Positions 1-7,944 are shown, numbered from the stretch's first letter. The stretch is 64,000 bases of DNA from Cupriavidus nantongensis (GCF_001598055.1 NZ_CP014844.1:1664947-1728946); one strand, 5' to 3'. Notes: generated by a model from the letters alone, not told the origin. Made by a program: numbers and translations.

Positions 1-294
1 CCCGAACTTCACCCAGCGGGACAGCGGCTGATGCGGGTGCTTTACTGCGGCGCGCTTGAGCTCGACTGCCAGCTTTTCCATCTGTGCGATCTGGAGCGCT
101 GCCATGGAGTTCGAATCGCGCACGATGCTGAGGATCTCGTTTGCCTGTGCCAGCGCACGCTCGGCGTTATCGAGCTTTCGCCGGAGTGTTGCGTTCTCAC
201 GCTTGAGCGCTGTCGAGTCGGCTGCGAGGTCAACGATGTCCTCGTTCAGGCGACGCGTTGCCTTGCTGACGGGGGTTCCGATGGGCCAGTCCAT
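1..294 (-). CDS. Phage coiled-coil protein, 3' end outside window
   Basis: An open frame starts at ATG 294-292 and runs off the left edge without a stop, so at least 98 residues are visible. The product begins MDWPIGTPVSKATRRLNED and continues as a charged, heptad-like helix rich in Leu, Glu, Lys and Arg (roughly residues 20-85), suggesting a coiled coil. It is the most distal visible gene of the leftward early operon, 4 bp downstream of its neighbour. Function is not recognised. The operon clearly continues beyond the window. Confidence 0.6.
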   Translation of the reverse strand, partial: MDWPIGTPVSKATRRLNEDIVDLAADSTALKRENATLRRKLDNAERALAQANEILSIVRDSNSMAALQIAQMEKLAVELKRAAVKHPHQPLSRWVKFG

Positions 295-298
295 GGTG

Positions 299-712
299 TT
301 ATGCCTCAGGGTGGTGGTAGTCGGCGCCCTGGACGCGTAGGTCCGGCGTTTCGCCTTCGCGCCAGATGTCCTTGACGATGCCCGCCAAACGGTCGCTGAG
401 TTCGTCGCCATAGCGCGTCTTTACCTCAGCAATGCGGCGCATAGCTAAAGTGGTCGCGCGCTCTTCCGTCATGCCGATCCAGACTCGCTGTCCAAAGTGA
501 GGCTTGTGGTTCGGTGCGCAGAAATCCGCGCCCCAGTTCACGTGCTTCAGGCCCATGCGGTCGCCGCAGCTCGGGCATGGCACCGTGAAAGCCGTTACCC
601 CGTCTCGGCTGTTCCAGATGATTTCGCTGTGGCCGCAGCCGCAGGAGTAGCGCATCAGGCAGAAGGCTTCAGCGTGCTGGTGGCCGCGCGGGGTGAGAGG
701 TCGCTGGGTCAT
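299..712 (-). CDS. Small phage protein with zinc-ribbon motif
   Basis: 137 residues, starting MTQRPLTPRGHQHAEAF. The open frame extends further upstream, but that part overlaps the preceding gene; ATG 712 lies just after that gene's stop. The N-terminal half has YSCGCGH followed about 20 residues later by CPSCGD, a likely zinc ribbon. The C-terminal half is a charged helical region (MTEERATTLAMRRIAEVK). Such proteins are common in phage early operons, and their role is unknown. Part of the leftward operon. Confidence 0.6.
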   Translation of the reverse strand: MTQRPLTPRGHQHAEAFCLMRYSCGCGHSEIIWNSRDGVTAFTVPCPSCGDRMGLKHVNWGADFCAPNHKPHFGQRVWIGMTEERATTLAMRRIAEVKTRYGDELSDRLAGIVKDIWREGETPDLRVQGADYHHPEA

Positions 713-716
713 GGCA

Positions 717-1190
717 TCAGTCCTCGATGCGATATCCGAATGGCACGCTGCCGGCCACGATGCTTTCCATATGGGCCACCACGTTCGGATGCATGTTGGC
801 GCTGCCGCCAGCGAGGTCGGCTGCCGCCTTCTTCTGCAGGTGTTCCCACGCTTCACGCGGAATCGCTGCGAACTTCGACTCGTACTGGGGGAAGCGCATC
901 AGATCGAATTCGACAATGCGGGCAGGCCCTTGGATGCCTTGCCAGTGCTGAAGTACCTGCCACGTGATCGCACCGCCTTGAAAGCCGGTGATGCCGCCGC
1001 AGGGAGCACGCTCCACGGCCCACATCGCAGCGATACCGGCCGCCGCGATCGCGTGGCAGATCGTGCCGTAGTCGTGGTGATATTCGGTGGTCAGCTTCTG
1101 GATGAAAGCGGGCAGCGTCTCAACGGTCATGGCCTTGGCGTCGACGTACCACTGCTGGTGAACCTTCGATTCTTCGGTGATGGCTTGCAT
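717..1190 (-). CDS. Hypothetical phage early protein
   Basis: 157 residues, starting MQAITEESKVHQQWYVDAK. ATG 1190 is chosen because it lies 6 bp after the upstream stop; an earlier ATG would overlap that gene. The composition is soluble, with a Gly/Ala-rich stretch (IAAAGIAAMWAVE) in the middle. The pattern of residues after MTVETLPAFIQKLTTEYHHDYGT is typical of short phage proteins of unknown function. Tightly spaced within the leftward operon. No catalytic motif was recognised. Confidence 0.6.
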   Translation of the reverse strand: MQAITEESKVHQQWYVDAKAMTVETLPAFIQKLTTEYHHDYGTICHAIAAAGIAAMWAVERAPCGGITGFQGGAITWQVLQHWQGIQGPARIVEFDLMRFPQYESKFAAIPREAWEHLQKKAAADLAGGSANMHPNVVAHMESIVAGSVPFGYRIED

Positions 1191-1195
1191 GCTGG

Positions 1196-1453
1196 TCACT
1201 CCACGCAGGAATAGGGTTGAGGGCACGCCGTATGTCCTGCGCATTGCTCCGGCTTGAAGCAGAACGAAGGGCACACGCCGTACTTGGGGTCTACGTACTT
1301 ATTGATGCGCGGCTGCGCTGGATAGGGCAGCGACTCGCAGGACGCCGCCTCGTGGCCAGTGACCTCTTTTGCAATCTCTTTGGCGTCAGACTCGCTCTTC
1401 GCCTCGACGCAGCCGGCAGGATAATCGTTGAACTTCAACCAGAAGGTGCGCAT
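1196..1453 (-). CDS. Small Cys-rich hypothetical protein
   Basis: 85 residues, starting MRTFWLKFNDYPAGCVEAKS. It contains seven cysteines, five of them in the C-terminal third (VCPSFCFKPEQCAGHTACPQPYSC), so metal binding or disulphides are possible. It is spaced 3-6 bp from both neighbours, which supports its being a genuine operon member. No family was recognised. Confidence 0.55.
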   Translation of the reverse strand: MRTFWLKFNDYPAGCVEAKSESDAKEIAKEVTGHEAASCESLPYPAQPRINKYVDPKYGVCPSFCFKPEQCAGHTACPQPYSCVE

Positions 1454-1455
1454 GG

Positions 1456-2328
1456 TCAGTCCCTCACGTTGATGGCTGCCTGCTGCACATCCGCCGCAAG
1501 CTGCTGGTCTTCGACGGAGGCGAAGAGGCGGTCATAGCTCCAGGTCGTGTCGCGAAAGACGCGGCCGTCGCAGAAGTCCTCCAGGCAGGCCAGGATGTCG
1601 TTCGCGATGTCCTTGTCTTCGGTGGTCTCGATCTGGAAGCGGTCCAGCGCATTGCGGACGCGATAAGGGCCTTCCGACCAGTCGCCGCGCGTCTGCTGCA
1701 TGGCTACCGCCAGATCAAGGCGCTGGTGCTTCGCGCACAGGGCCTCCAGCACATCCGGCCAATCTGAATCCTGGTCGAGGCCGTAGCGCAGGATGATCGA
1801 CGCCAGGGCAATGTTCTTGCGCCGTTCTTCCTTCTGGCGCTCTGCTTCGGCCTCGCGCAGCTGCTCGGCACGCTTTGCTTCTTGCGCGGCGGTCGCTGCA
1901 TATTCCTCGTAGCGCTTCTTCAGGGATTCATAGGTCGAAGTGGCGGAGGCAAAGCCGTCGGACACGACCACATGCTTGGCGAGGTCACCCAGGTATCCGG
2001 CGGACACTGTCCTGCTCTTGGGATAGCGCGCCCGCGAGGCATGGTCCCGCTCTGACCAGGTATCGGGGATGCCGGCCGCCTTCATCAAGGCAATAACTCG
2101 CTCGCGAAGCGCCTGGTTGTGTGCCAACGCCGCGAGGTTCTTCTCATGCGCCTCGAGGTCCTTGGCGCGGGCAGCCTCCAATGCACGCATCGCGTACGCT
2201 GCGATTTGCGACGCGCTCGGCTTCGAGTAGCCGACCTTCGCAGCGTGCTCATAGCCGCCTGGGTGGCTCTGGCATTTGCCGACGTGGCCGACCATCTCGA
2301 TCGGCATTGCCTTGGTGATCTCTTCCAT
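1456..2328 (-). CDS. Hypothetical protein with central coiled coil
   Basis: 290 residues from ATG 2328 (MEEITKAMPIEMVGHVG). A longer open frame to 2640 is rejected because its extra N-terminus is Arg/Pro/Ser-rich and non-coding in character. Residues about 55-85 and 130-165 are strongly helical and charged, the second being an Ala/Glu/Arg coiled coil (EEYAATAAQEAKRAEQL). The C-terminal half contains an acidic globular region. The N-terminus has CQSHPGGYEH, which might bind metal. The function is unknown; similar long helical proteins occur in early regions of Burkholderiales phages. It follows a 400-bp gap that may hold a processing or regulatory signal. Confidence 0.6.
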   Translation of the reverse strand: MEEITKAMPIEMVGHVGKCQSHPGGYEHAAKVGYSKPSASQIAAYAMRALEAARAKDLEAHEKNLAALAHNQALRERVIALMKAAGIPDTWSERDHASRARYPKSRTVSAGYLGDLAKHVVVSDGFASATSTYESLKKRYEEYAATAAQEAKRAEQLREAEAERQKEERRKNIALASIILRYGLDQDSDWPDVLEALCAKHQRLDLAVAMQQTRGDWSEGPYRVRNALDRFQIETTEDKDIANDILACLEDFCDGRVFRDTTWSYDRLFASVEDQQLAADVQQAAINVRD

Positions 2329-2729
2329 GTCTTGTGCGCTCGATGAAGGGGTGGGCGGGCCGGCGACTTTCCAACCAAAGGAGTAAGGGTGTCGCGCGCT
2401 ATTTATCGGGACTCGGCGTTGTCCCGTCGCCGGCCTGCCCGTTGAAAGGGTGGGGTACTCGCTGCGTTCCGCCGTCCACACGGTTAGTCCCTGGCTCGGA
2501 CATCCGCTTTCCCCCGTTGATCGGTTGCCGCTTACCCTCGTGCGGCGACGCGTCATTCCCCCGCGGTGGGGACTTCTTGCGCCGGGTGCCCTGCAGCGGT
2601 ACAGGGGCCAGCCAGTTGCCGGAGGCTCGGCTTCTGGCATCTCATGGCGGTCGTACCTTCTGTCGACCAGTTCTCGGCCGGCAGTCGGATTGCAGCGGTG
2701 CTCTGCCGCGCGACCCTCTCGGGGTGCAT
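2329..2729. other. 400-bp gap inside the leftward operon
   Basis: No convincing long gene is seen on either strand; the open frames are Arg/Ser/Pro-rich, as expected of non-coding GC-rich DNA. On the minus strand a 34-codon ORF (ATG 2503 to stop 2399, MSEPGTNRVDGGTQRVPH...) is preceded by a purine-rich GGGGGAAAG 6 nt upstream, and its codon use is plausible, so it may be a small gene. Otherwise the stretch could be an untranslated intercistronic RNA. No promoter with good -35/-10 boxes was found. Confidence 0.35.
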
Positions 2730-3233
2730 TTAGTCTTCGACTTCTTCCTGCGCGTCCTCGTCTACAGTCAGGCTCATGTGCACTTCCTGACCAAGCAGCG
2801 CGATCAGCCGGGCGCTGACCTTCTCGTCCGGGTGCGCCTGCGCGGTGAAATCGATGAAAACAGTGCCGCCTTCCTGCATGTCAAAGACCAGCTTCTTGAC
2901 GCGGACATCGTCGAGCTTGATGTCGTCTTCCTTCTTGACCTTGTGATGGATAGTCAGCAGTTGGTGTTCCCAAGTGCCTTCCCACTTCTGCATGCCCAGC
3001 TTTGGGTTCTTCAGATTCGGCAGGTGATCGGCGGTAGTGACCAAGTCGCCCTGCACGCTGTCGTCCTTGTGGTAGAAGCTGGACTTCAGCGTCGTCGAGA
3101 ACATGGCCAGCGAGTCGTTTGACACGCGGGCGCGGAGGCGAAGATCCATCCCGAGCACTGGCTCGTCGCCGTGCTTCTCGTTGCGCACGTTCACGTGCAG
3201 GATCTTCACCATCTGGTTTTCGAGTTCGAGCAT
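2730..3233 (-). CDS. Phage protein next to recombination genes
   Basis: 167 residues, starting MLELENQMVKILHVNVRNEKHGDE. The predicted character is mostly beta with regularly alternating hydrophobic residues, and the tail is very acidic (VDEDAQEEVED), a feature shared by phage single-stranded DNA-binding proteins. It lies directly downstream of the exonuclease and annealing genes, so an auxiliary role in recombination, for example as an SSB-like protein, is an inference from context and the acidic tail only. No specific family was recognised. Confidence 0.65.
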   Translation of the reverse strand: MLELENQMVKILHVNVRNEKHGDEPVLGMDLRLRARVSNDSLAMFSTTLKSSFYHKDDSVQGDLVTTADHLPNLKNPKLGMQKWEGTWEHQLLTIHHKVKKEDDIKLDDVRVKKLVFDMQEGGTVFIDFTAQAHPDEKVSARLIALLGQEVHMSLTVDEDAQEEVED

Positions 3234-3267
3234 TCCTTGGGCTCCGTAGAAGATGAGAGGGCGGGGA

Positions 3268-4878
3268 TTAGGCGGCGGCGTCGAAGGACGAGAAGTCGAG
3301 TTCGCAGAGCCAACCGATCACCTCGGCCTCGGTGGCCTCGAAGTGGCTGACCAGGGCGCTGATGATCTCGGCGTCCGTCGGGCGCGACGGTGGCTGCGGG
3401 CGGCGTGCCATTTGCATAACGGGCGCGCCGCGCTGCGCCGAACCCATAGGGACGCGTGCAGCCGTTGGGGTGGGCCGAGTCGGGGTAGGGGCGGGCGCTG
3501 GTGCGGGCGCCTGGGCAGCAGCCTTCTCTGCCGCGGCTTTCTCGGCGGCTTCGCGCTCCAGCTTCTGCTGCTCTTCCTTTCGGATGCGCTCGCGATCGGC
3601 TTCCTCGTCGGCCTTGTGCTTGTCGATCCGGCTCGACACCACCAGGCGCAGGTCGTCCAGTTGCTTCGTTGCCAGGGCAACGCGGTCGGCGAACAGGAAC
3701 TCGTAGCCGACGATTTCCTTGTCGAGGAAGGCGACGTTTGAGCGGATGCGCTTCGCCGACGCATCGGCTTCGATCTTGGCGTTGGCCAACAGCGTATCGA
3801 CGGCATCCTGAATGCTCGATACCGAGCGCTTGCCCTTGGCCGCTCCAGCGAAGTCGGGTATGCCGAGATCCACCCAGGCGCCCCCGGTCTCAGCTTTCAG
3901 CGACTGGATGTGCTTGGCATACGTATCGCGGCCGCCACGGATGATGGATTCCTTCACTTCGACCTTGCGACGCGTCACCAGCTTGTCCAGGTCGAGACGT
4001 ACGCGGCGGGCCTCGGCGCTGATGTCGTCGATAGTGCGGAACAGCTCGTCGATGCTCGCCGTCTGCGACAGCGCATGCTGTTTGGCGGCGGCCAGACGTT
4101 CCTCGACCATGCCGCACCACTTCACCGTCTTCTCGGCGTCGGCAAAGTCCTGATCGCTCGACAGGTCCTTGTTGATGCCGGCAAACACGGCGAGGGCGTG
4201 CTCGCGGTAATCCCGGAGGTTGCTGGCCGTCACGTGGCCGGTCACCTCGACCAGCAGGGCGGGCAGGGTCTCGGGGGTACGGCCGAGCGGCTTCACTTCG
4301 ACGGCCTGAGGCACGTACTCGGCCAGATCCTTCTCGAACTGCTCCCAGCCGGCGCGGATGCGATCGAACCAATCCGAGTCGGGCGTGACCTCGGAGTCCA
4401 CCATGTTCTCGCGAGTGCCGTCCGACACGACGAAGATGACGCGCTTGGCGCCGGTCACCATCAGGATCTGCTGGCACTGGGGCATGTGGCTGTCTGGCAC
4501 GATCCCGTCGGCCACGCTGGCGGCGAGGTCGGCATTCCACTGCTTGTGCTCGAATGCCGTCTCGCCGTCCATGGTCAGGCCGTCGCACGAAGCGGAAATG
4601 CGGCCATCGGAGCAGGTGACGGGGTACAGATCCTCACCAAGGTCTTCTTCGACCAGCGGTCGGGCAAGCGCCTCGACCTGGTGGCCGTGGTCAAGGATGC
4701 GCTCCTGCACGAAGTCGCTGAATTCCTTCGGCGTACCAGTGTGCTTGATGTGCAGCAGCTCGGTGCGCTTCATGTATGGCGACAGGCCGAGCATGGCGGC
4801 TGCCTCGCTCGCGCCGTGGTACGAGAGGCGGAAGTGTTGCCATTCGGTGGTGCCTTGCACCAGGTTCTGGATCTGCAT
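3268..4878 (-). CDS. YqaJ-type exonuclease with C-terminal extension
   Basis: 536 residues. The N-terminal ~200 residues resemble the YqaJ viral recombinase domain (lambda exonuclease fold): GTTEWQHFRLSYHGASEAA at residues 9-27, Glu70, Asp99 (SCDGL), then Glu110-His-Lys112 (FEHKQW) and a Gln-rich helix around 133-137. These are the expected metal-binding and catalytic positions of a PD-(D/E)XK nuclease. In known systems the enzyme resects duplex ends 5'-3' for single-strand annealing. The rest (about 200-450) is helical and resembles the DUF1351-type partner domain, followed by a Lys/Glu/Ala coil and a Pro-Ala linker. The fusion of nuclease and partner makes it longer than usual. Stop and start abut the annealing gene. 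Confidence 0.8.
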   Translation of the reverse strand: MQIQNLVQGTTEWQHFRLSYHGASEAAAMLGLSPYMKRTELLHIKHTGTPKEFSDFVQERILDHGHQVEALARPLVEEDLGEDLYPVTCSDGRISASCDGLTMDGETAFEHKQWNADLAASVADGIVPDSHMPQCQQILMVTGAKRVIFVVSDGTRENMVDSEVTPDSDWFDRIRAGWEQFEKDLAEYVPQAVEVKPLGRTPETLPALLVEVTGHVTASNLRDYREHALAVFAGINKDLSSDQDFADAEKTVKWCGMVEERLAAAKQHALSQTASIDELFRTIDDISAEARRVRLDLDKLVTRRKVEVKESIIRGGRDTYAKHIQSLKAETGGAWVDLGIPDFAGAAKGKRSVSSIQDAVDTLLANAKIEADASAKRIRSNVAFLDKEIVGYEFLFADRVALATKQLDDLRLVVSSRIDKHKADEEADRERIRKEEQQKLEREAAEKAAAEKAAAQAPAPAPAPTPTRPTPTAARVPMGSAQRGAPVMQMARRPQPPSRPTDAEIISALVSHFEATEAEVIGWLCELDFSSFDAAA

Positions 4879-5835
4879 TTAGTTGTCCTCTGCGGCGGGG
4901 GCGGCCCACGATGCGATTTCCATCTTCTGGTCGTCGCTCAGGGTTTCCTTGGTTTCGATCATGGCGATGACCTCGTTGACGGTCTTCTGTGCGGACTCTA
5001 TGGCCTTCTTCCAGCCGCCTTTCTTCTTTTCGAATGCCTCCGGGGTGCATGCCGGCTTTTTGGCATCGGCGCGCGGTGCCTGGCCTTCAGCGGCCGGCGC
5101 GGCGTTTCGGACCTCGCCGGTGAAGACGTCCTCAGCAGTGGCCTCGCCTTCCTTCAGCGAAGTAGTGATGCCGAAGAGGGTGGTCAGATGCTCGACGGTG
5201 ATGTCTTCCTGACCAGCCACGCCCAGGAACGCGAAGACCTTCTCGGGCGAGACACCGTAGCGCTGCAACACCGACAGGGCGCGCGCGCGGCGGTTGGCCA
5301 GGGTCTGCACGTTACCGATCGCGGTTTCACGCGCTTGCTCGTACATGTCCGACCAGAACGCCTTCGGAACGCCTTTCAGGATGGCGTTGCGCAGCGCGAT
5401 CGAGCATGCAGCGTTGGCTGTCACGCCGATCATGTCGGGCTTGTAGCGCTTGCCGTTCTTGTCGGTAATGCGGCGCTGAACTTCGTACGTGATGGCGACG
5501 TTGCGCTCCAGGTCATGGAATACGCCTTGCGCGGTCACGAACTCGCCCTGGTCGTTGATGACGCGAGCGCCAGCGCGGCTGTTTCCCCATGCGGAGGCGA
5601 CGACCTCGGCGAAGCGCGCGCTCGGCCCTTCGATGGTCTTGCCATCCCGCGGCAACGCGTAGATGCACTCTTGCGCGATGTTCTCGTTCAAGGTGACCAT
5701 CGCCAAAGCCTCATCGCGGAAGCGCTTGATGCTGCGCGGAAACTTGTGTGCCGTCGCGATCTGCATGTCGATCTCGCTCTTGTTGAGCAGCGCGGCCGTG
5801 CCGGATTCGGCGGTGACGAGTTCTAGTTCGCTCAC
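4879..5835 (-). CDS. Putative single-strand annealing protein (RecT/Bet-like role)
   Basis: 318 residues, starting MSELELVTAESGTAALLNK. Central conserved blocks such as IYALPRDGKTIEGPSARFAE and GVFHDLERNVAITYEVQRR are seen in a phage family that usually lies beside YqaJ exonucleases. The role of annealing complementary single strands after resection is inferred from this position; direct RecT motifs are not obvious. The C-terminus is Ala/Pro-rich, then a Lys-rich helix (EAFEKKKGGWKKAIESAQK). The exonuclease follows with no gap, implying coupled expression. Confidence 0.65.
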   Translation of the reverse strand: MSELELVTAESGTAALLNKSEIDMQIATAHKFPRSIKRFRDEALAMVTLNENIAQECIYALPRDGKTIEGPSARFAEVVASAWGNSRAGARVINDQGEFVTAQGVFHDLERNVAITYEVQRRITDKNGKRYKPDMIGVTANAACSIALRNAILKGVPKAFWSDMYEQARETAIGNVQTLANRRARALSVLQRYGVSPEKVFAFLGVAGQEDITVEHLTTLFGITTSLKEGEATAEDVFTGEVRNAAPAAEGQAPRADAKKPACTPEAFEKKKGGWKKAIESAQKTVNEVIAMIETKETLSDDQKMEIASWAAPAAEDN

Positions 5836-5872
5836 GGTATTTCCTTGGAGTGGGGCGGATGGCTGAAACGGA

Positions 5873-6145
5873 TCAGACGGCCGGGGCAGCCTCGACCTTC
5901 ACGTACGGGTATTTCTTGTCGTACGGCTTGATTTGCTTGTGGAAGTGCGAGCCAATCGATTCGGCATCGCGCAGCGCGACGAAGTCCTCAGCGGTGAAGT
6001 TGCTGTAGTGGTAGAGGCTGGTGGCCTCGCCCTTGTAGTTCTTAAAGCGGACGGCCAGGGTGTTGGTCTCCGCGTCGTGACCGATGCTGTGAATCTTTGA
6101 CGAATCGACCGGCTGCATGCCGATCGCGGGTGCGGTGGTTTCCAT
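5873..6145 (-). CDS. KTSC domain protein
   Basis: 90 residues. SSKIHSIGHDAETNTLAVRF, a central KGEATSLYHYSNFTAEDFVAL and the ending GSHFHKQIKPYDKKYP match the KTSC domain, a small beta-rich domain that occurs alone in phages and fused to lysyl-tRNA synthetases. Its biochemical role is unsettled; RNA or nucleotide binding has been suggested for the family. The length equals a single domain. It is the gene upstream of the annealing protein in the leftward operon. Confidence 0.8.
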   Translation of the reverse strand: METTAPAIGMQPVDSSKIHSIGHDAETNTLAVRFKNYKGEATSLYHYSNFTAEDFVALRDAESIGSHFHKQIKPYDKKYPYVKVEAAPAV

Positions 6146-6168
6146 GATGGTCTCCAGGTGCGAAAGGG

Positions 6169-6315
6169 TTAGAACAGGGCGCCGGCGCGGATGGCGACAG
6201 CGAAAAACCAGACGACGGGCGCAGCGATGCAGAAGCCGGCCGCACAGGCGTATTCGATTGAGCGCTTACGCTTTGCCAACGCCAGCAGCTGATTGGTGTT
6301 GGGGTCGTAGGTCAT
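6169..6315 (-). CDS. Small single-pass membrane protein (48 aa)
   Basis: The frame MTYDPNTNQLLALAKRKRS runs to a stop at 6169, 48 codons. Residues about 23-47 are hydrophobic (AGFCIAAPVVWFFAVAI), preceded by a basic KRKR cluster, so one membrane span with the N-terminus inside is likely. ATG 6315 overlaps the upstream stop as ATGA, evidence of translational coupling. The function is unknown; tiny membrane proteins in early operons sometimes modulate host membrane proteins. Confidence 0.6.
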   Translation of the reverse strand: MTYDPNTNQLLALAKRKRSIEYACAAGFCIAAPVVWFFAVAIRAGALF

Positions 6316-6446
6316 ACGAGTCCGAGCGCCTGAAGCGCGTTGGCCAGCAGCAGGATGCCGATCGCCGTCCAGGTTGCGGTACGCAGGCGCGAGATGTTGC
6401 GGGCCTGGCGCTCGCGCAGCTTGTTGAAGTCGTCGATGTCGATCAC
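6312..6446 (-). CDS. Small single-pass membrane protein (44 aa)
   Basis: A GTG at 6446 starts VIDIDDFNKLRERQARNISR followed by a hydrophobic segment (TAIGILLLANALQALGLV). The GTG overlaps the upstream TGA as GTGA, and its own stop overlaps the next ATG, so three consecutive genes are coupled. The longer open frame upstream is a shadow of the neighbouring gene. The predicted form is an N-terminal charged helix and one C-terminal transmembrane helix. Function unknown. Confidence 0.55.
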   Translation of the reverse strand: MIDIDDFNKLRERQARNISRLRTATWTAIGILLLANALQALGLV

Positions 6447-6676
6447 GATTGCGGCTCCTTGCGCTTCTCCACGACGGTCGCGACGTTGAGTGCCGTCTCC
6501 ATCAGGATCTTCGTGGTGCGCTCCAGGCCAGCCACGCACTCGATGCCGAGCGCGGCTTTGCTGATCAGCATGATCAAGGCCTGCCGCACCATGTCGCGAT
6601 CGCCATAGGCGCCTAATTCGCGCACGTACTGACCGATCAGCTGATCTGCCTTTTCTGCTGCGATTTGGGGGGTCAT
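6443..6676 (-). CDS. Small helical phage protein
   Basis: 77 residues from ATG 6676, MTPQIAAEKADQLIGQYVRE. The start overlaps the upstream stop (TGATG), which decides it against a longer N-terminus lying in another gene. It is predicted to be all-helical, with a pattern of short amphipathic helices ending in a Lys/Arg-rich tail (VEKRKEPQS). Function not recognised. Confidence 0.6.
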   Translation of the reverse strand: MTPQIAAEKADQLIGQYVRELGAYGDRDMVRQALIMLISKAALGIECVAGLERTTKILMETALNVATVVEKRKEPQS

Positions 6677-7011
6677 CACGATTGGTCTCCGCAGGCTTTG
6701 GCGAGGGCGGCACGCAACTTGAACAAAGCAATAGCCTCCGGATCGGTGGAGGACTCCAGCCATCCACCCTTTGCCAACACCGCTTCAGCTGCCGTTGCGG
6801 CGTCCACGAGATCAGGCGCGGCCTGGATCAGCAGGAGATTCGCGTTGCTTTCCGCCAGGGTCTTCTTAGGGTCGGAGCACAGAAATCCCCAGCCGATGTA
6901 TTCCGCATCGACGATCGTGTGAACCGCGTTGTTGTTCGGGTCGGGATCAGTCGGCCGCAGCTTGTAGCCGTCCCACTGCCACGGCCCCGGTGTGAACTTG
7001 GCTTCCATCAC
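6676..7011 (-). CDS. Phage protein of the 'TPGPW' family
   Basis: 111 residues. FTPGPWQWDGYKLRP near the N-terminus and the block LAESNANLLLIQAAPDLVDA are hallmarks of a very common small phage protein family of unknown function. It is coupled to the downstream gene by a TGATG overlap and to the upstream gene by a 4-bp overlap. The length is normal for the family, and no catalytic residues are apparent. Confidence 0.7.
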   Translation of the reverse strand: MMEAKFTPGPWQWDGYKLRPTDPDPNNNAVHTIVDAEYIGWGFLCSDPKKTLAESNANLLLIQAAPDLVDAATAAEAVLAKGGWLESSTDPEAIALFKLRAALAKACGDQS

Positions 7012-7241
7012 GCAGCCTTCGAGACTTGTTGGACTTCAGCGGCTTCCTCGGCCACGACTTCGCGGAGCAGCTGCTCGGCGTAGGAAACGACTTGGGTCTT
7101 GTCGATCGAGCCCCAGGCCACGCGCTTCTCCGCTGCAGCGATGTAGTTGCGCAGCAGTAGGGCGGCCTTACGTCCGAGCGCCAACTGATTGAGAAACGCG
7201 CGCTCTGCGGCTGTGCCGTAAGAGAGTTCCGTGGTGTTCAT
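7008..7241 (-). CDS. Small helical phage protein
   Basis: 77 residues from ATG 7241, MNTTELSYGTAAERAFLNQL. Start and stop both overlap neighbouring genes (ATGA at the start, 4 bp at the stop), so it is embedded in the coupled operon. It is rich in Ala, Glu and Leu and probably a short helical bundle. No function recognised. Confidence 0.6.
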   Translation of the reverse strand: MNTTELSYGTAAERAFLNQLALGRKAALLLRNYIAAAEKRVAWGSIDKTQVVSYAEQLLREVVAEEAAEVQQVSKAA

Positions 7242-7411
7242 GCTTGCTCCTTGGCGCGGGAGAGTACTGCTTTTGCGGTGCGGTACAGGCTGGTCTGCTG
7301 CACGCCTTTGCCGCGCATGTCGTCGCACTGGACATAGCGCTCGACCACCTCCGCTAGTTCTCGAATCAGCTTGTCCCGATCGGTTTGAGATAGAGATTGA
7401 TCGCAGGTCAT
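7238..7411 (-). CDS. Short phage protein (57 aa)
   Basis: MTCDQSLSQTDRDKLIREL to a stop at 7238, 57 codons. The ATG at 7411 overlaps the upstream stop (ATGA) and its stop overlaps the next start (ATGA), so it is coupled on both sides, which is good support for such a short frame. It is charged and helical with two cysteines. Function unknown. Confidence 0.6.
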   Translation of the reverse strand: MTCDQSLSQTDRDKLIRELAEVVERYVQCDDMRGKGVQQTSLYRTAKAVLSRAKEQA

Positions 7412-7707
7412 GCCGCAGCCCTTCCGCCCTCAGTCAGCGATTCCACGGCGTCGGCTTCGAGCTGCTCGATGAACGCCTTGGAGAAGATGTCCTGCATGGG
7501 GGCGGACTCGCTGCCGTCGTCGTTGATCAGCCGGATGTCGCTGGCCTCGAACATCGGCGTCTGGCCGATGCCGGGCGTGCTGAATTCGCCGGTGACCGAC
7601 CAGAACAGGCCGGCGGTCATGACCACAGTGCTGACTTCGTCTGCGCGCAGCTGCCGACGGGGGCAGATGCGAGTGGGTGGGATCGGGGAGGGCATTGCGA
7701 GCTCCAT
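7408..7707 (-). CDS. First gene of the leftward early operon
   Basis: 99 residues, MELAMPSPIPPTRICPRRQL. It is the promoter-proximal gene of the leftward operon, preceded by a leader of about 520 nt from the promoter at 8237-8265. The middle reads as a compact beta-rich domain (FWSVTGEFSTPGIGQTPMFE), the end as a helix (MQDIFSKAFIEQLEADAVE). No family recognised. An alternative start is Met5. Confidence 0.55.
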   Translation of the reverse strand: MELAMPSPIPPTRICPRRQLRADEVSTVVMTAGLFWSVTGEFSTPGIGQTPMFEASDIRLINDDGSESAPMQDIFSKAFIEQLEADAVESLTEGGRAAA

Positions 7708-7888
7708 CGGGGTTACCTTCGACGAAGCCGGGATTCAGGGGAGGGCGCGACAGTTCTGCTATGCTCGCCGAGCCGACGAGCACTCAGCTCCCGGACGCGG
7801 TTGAGTGCCGCGTAACGGTGATCCTCGAAAACATCTGGCGGTACCGGATGGATGTCCGGCAGGGCGCAAGCCCGTGCACCAGTTGCCG

Positions 7889-7944
7889 TAGGGGTGAGCC
7901 GCTGCGGGTCGCTATCCTAGGCGGCGATCCGCAAGCCAACCCTA
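7889..7944 (+). ncRNA. Candidate structured RNA element
   Basis: A nested stem: TAGGG (7889-7893) pairs with CCCTA (7940-7944), and inside it GCGGGTCGC (7904-7912) pairs with GCGATCCGC (7924-7932), with one G-U. It is followed by a self-complementary GGCAGCGCTGCC. The direct repeat ACCAGTTG flanks the structure. It lies 43 nt upstream of the 27-codon ORF, so it may be that ORF's 5' UTR. This is structural inference only; no known Rfam class was recognised. Confidence 0.3.

Noticed and set aside
3910..5826. 638-codon open frame on the plus strand
   Set aside because: It lies fully opposite the exonuclease and annealing genes; His/Leu/Val-rich composition is that of a GC-rich antisense shadow.
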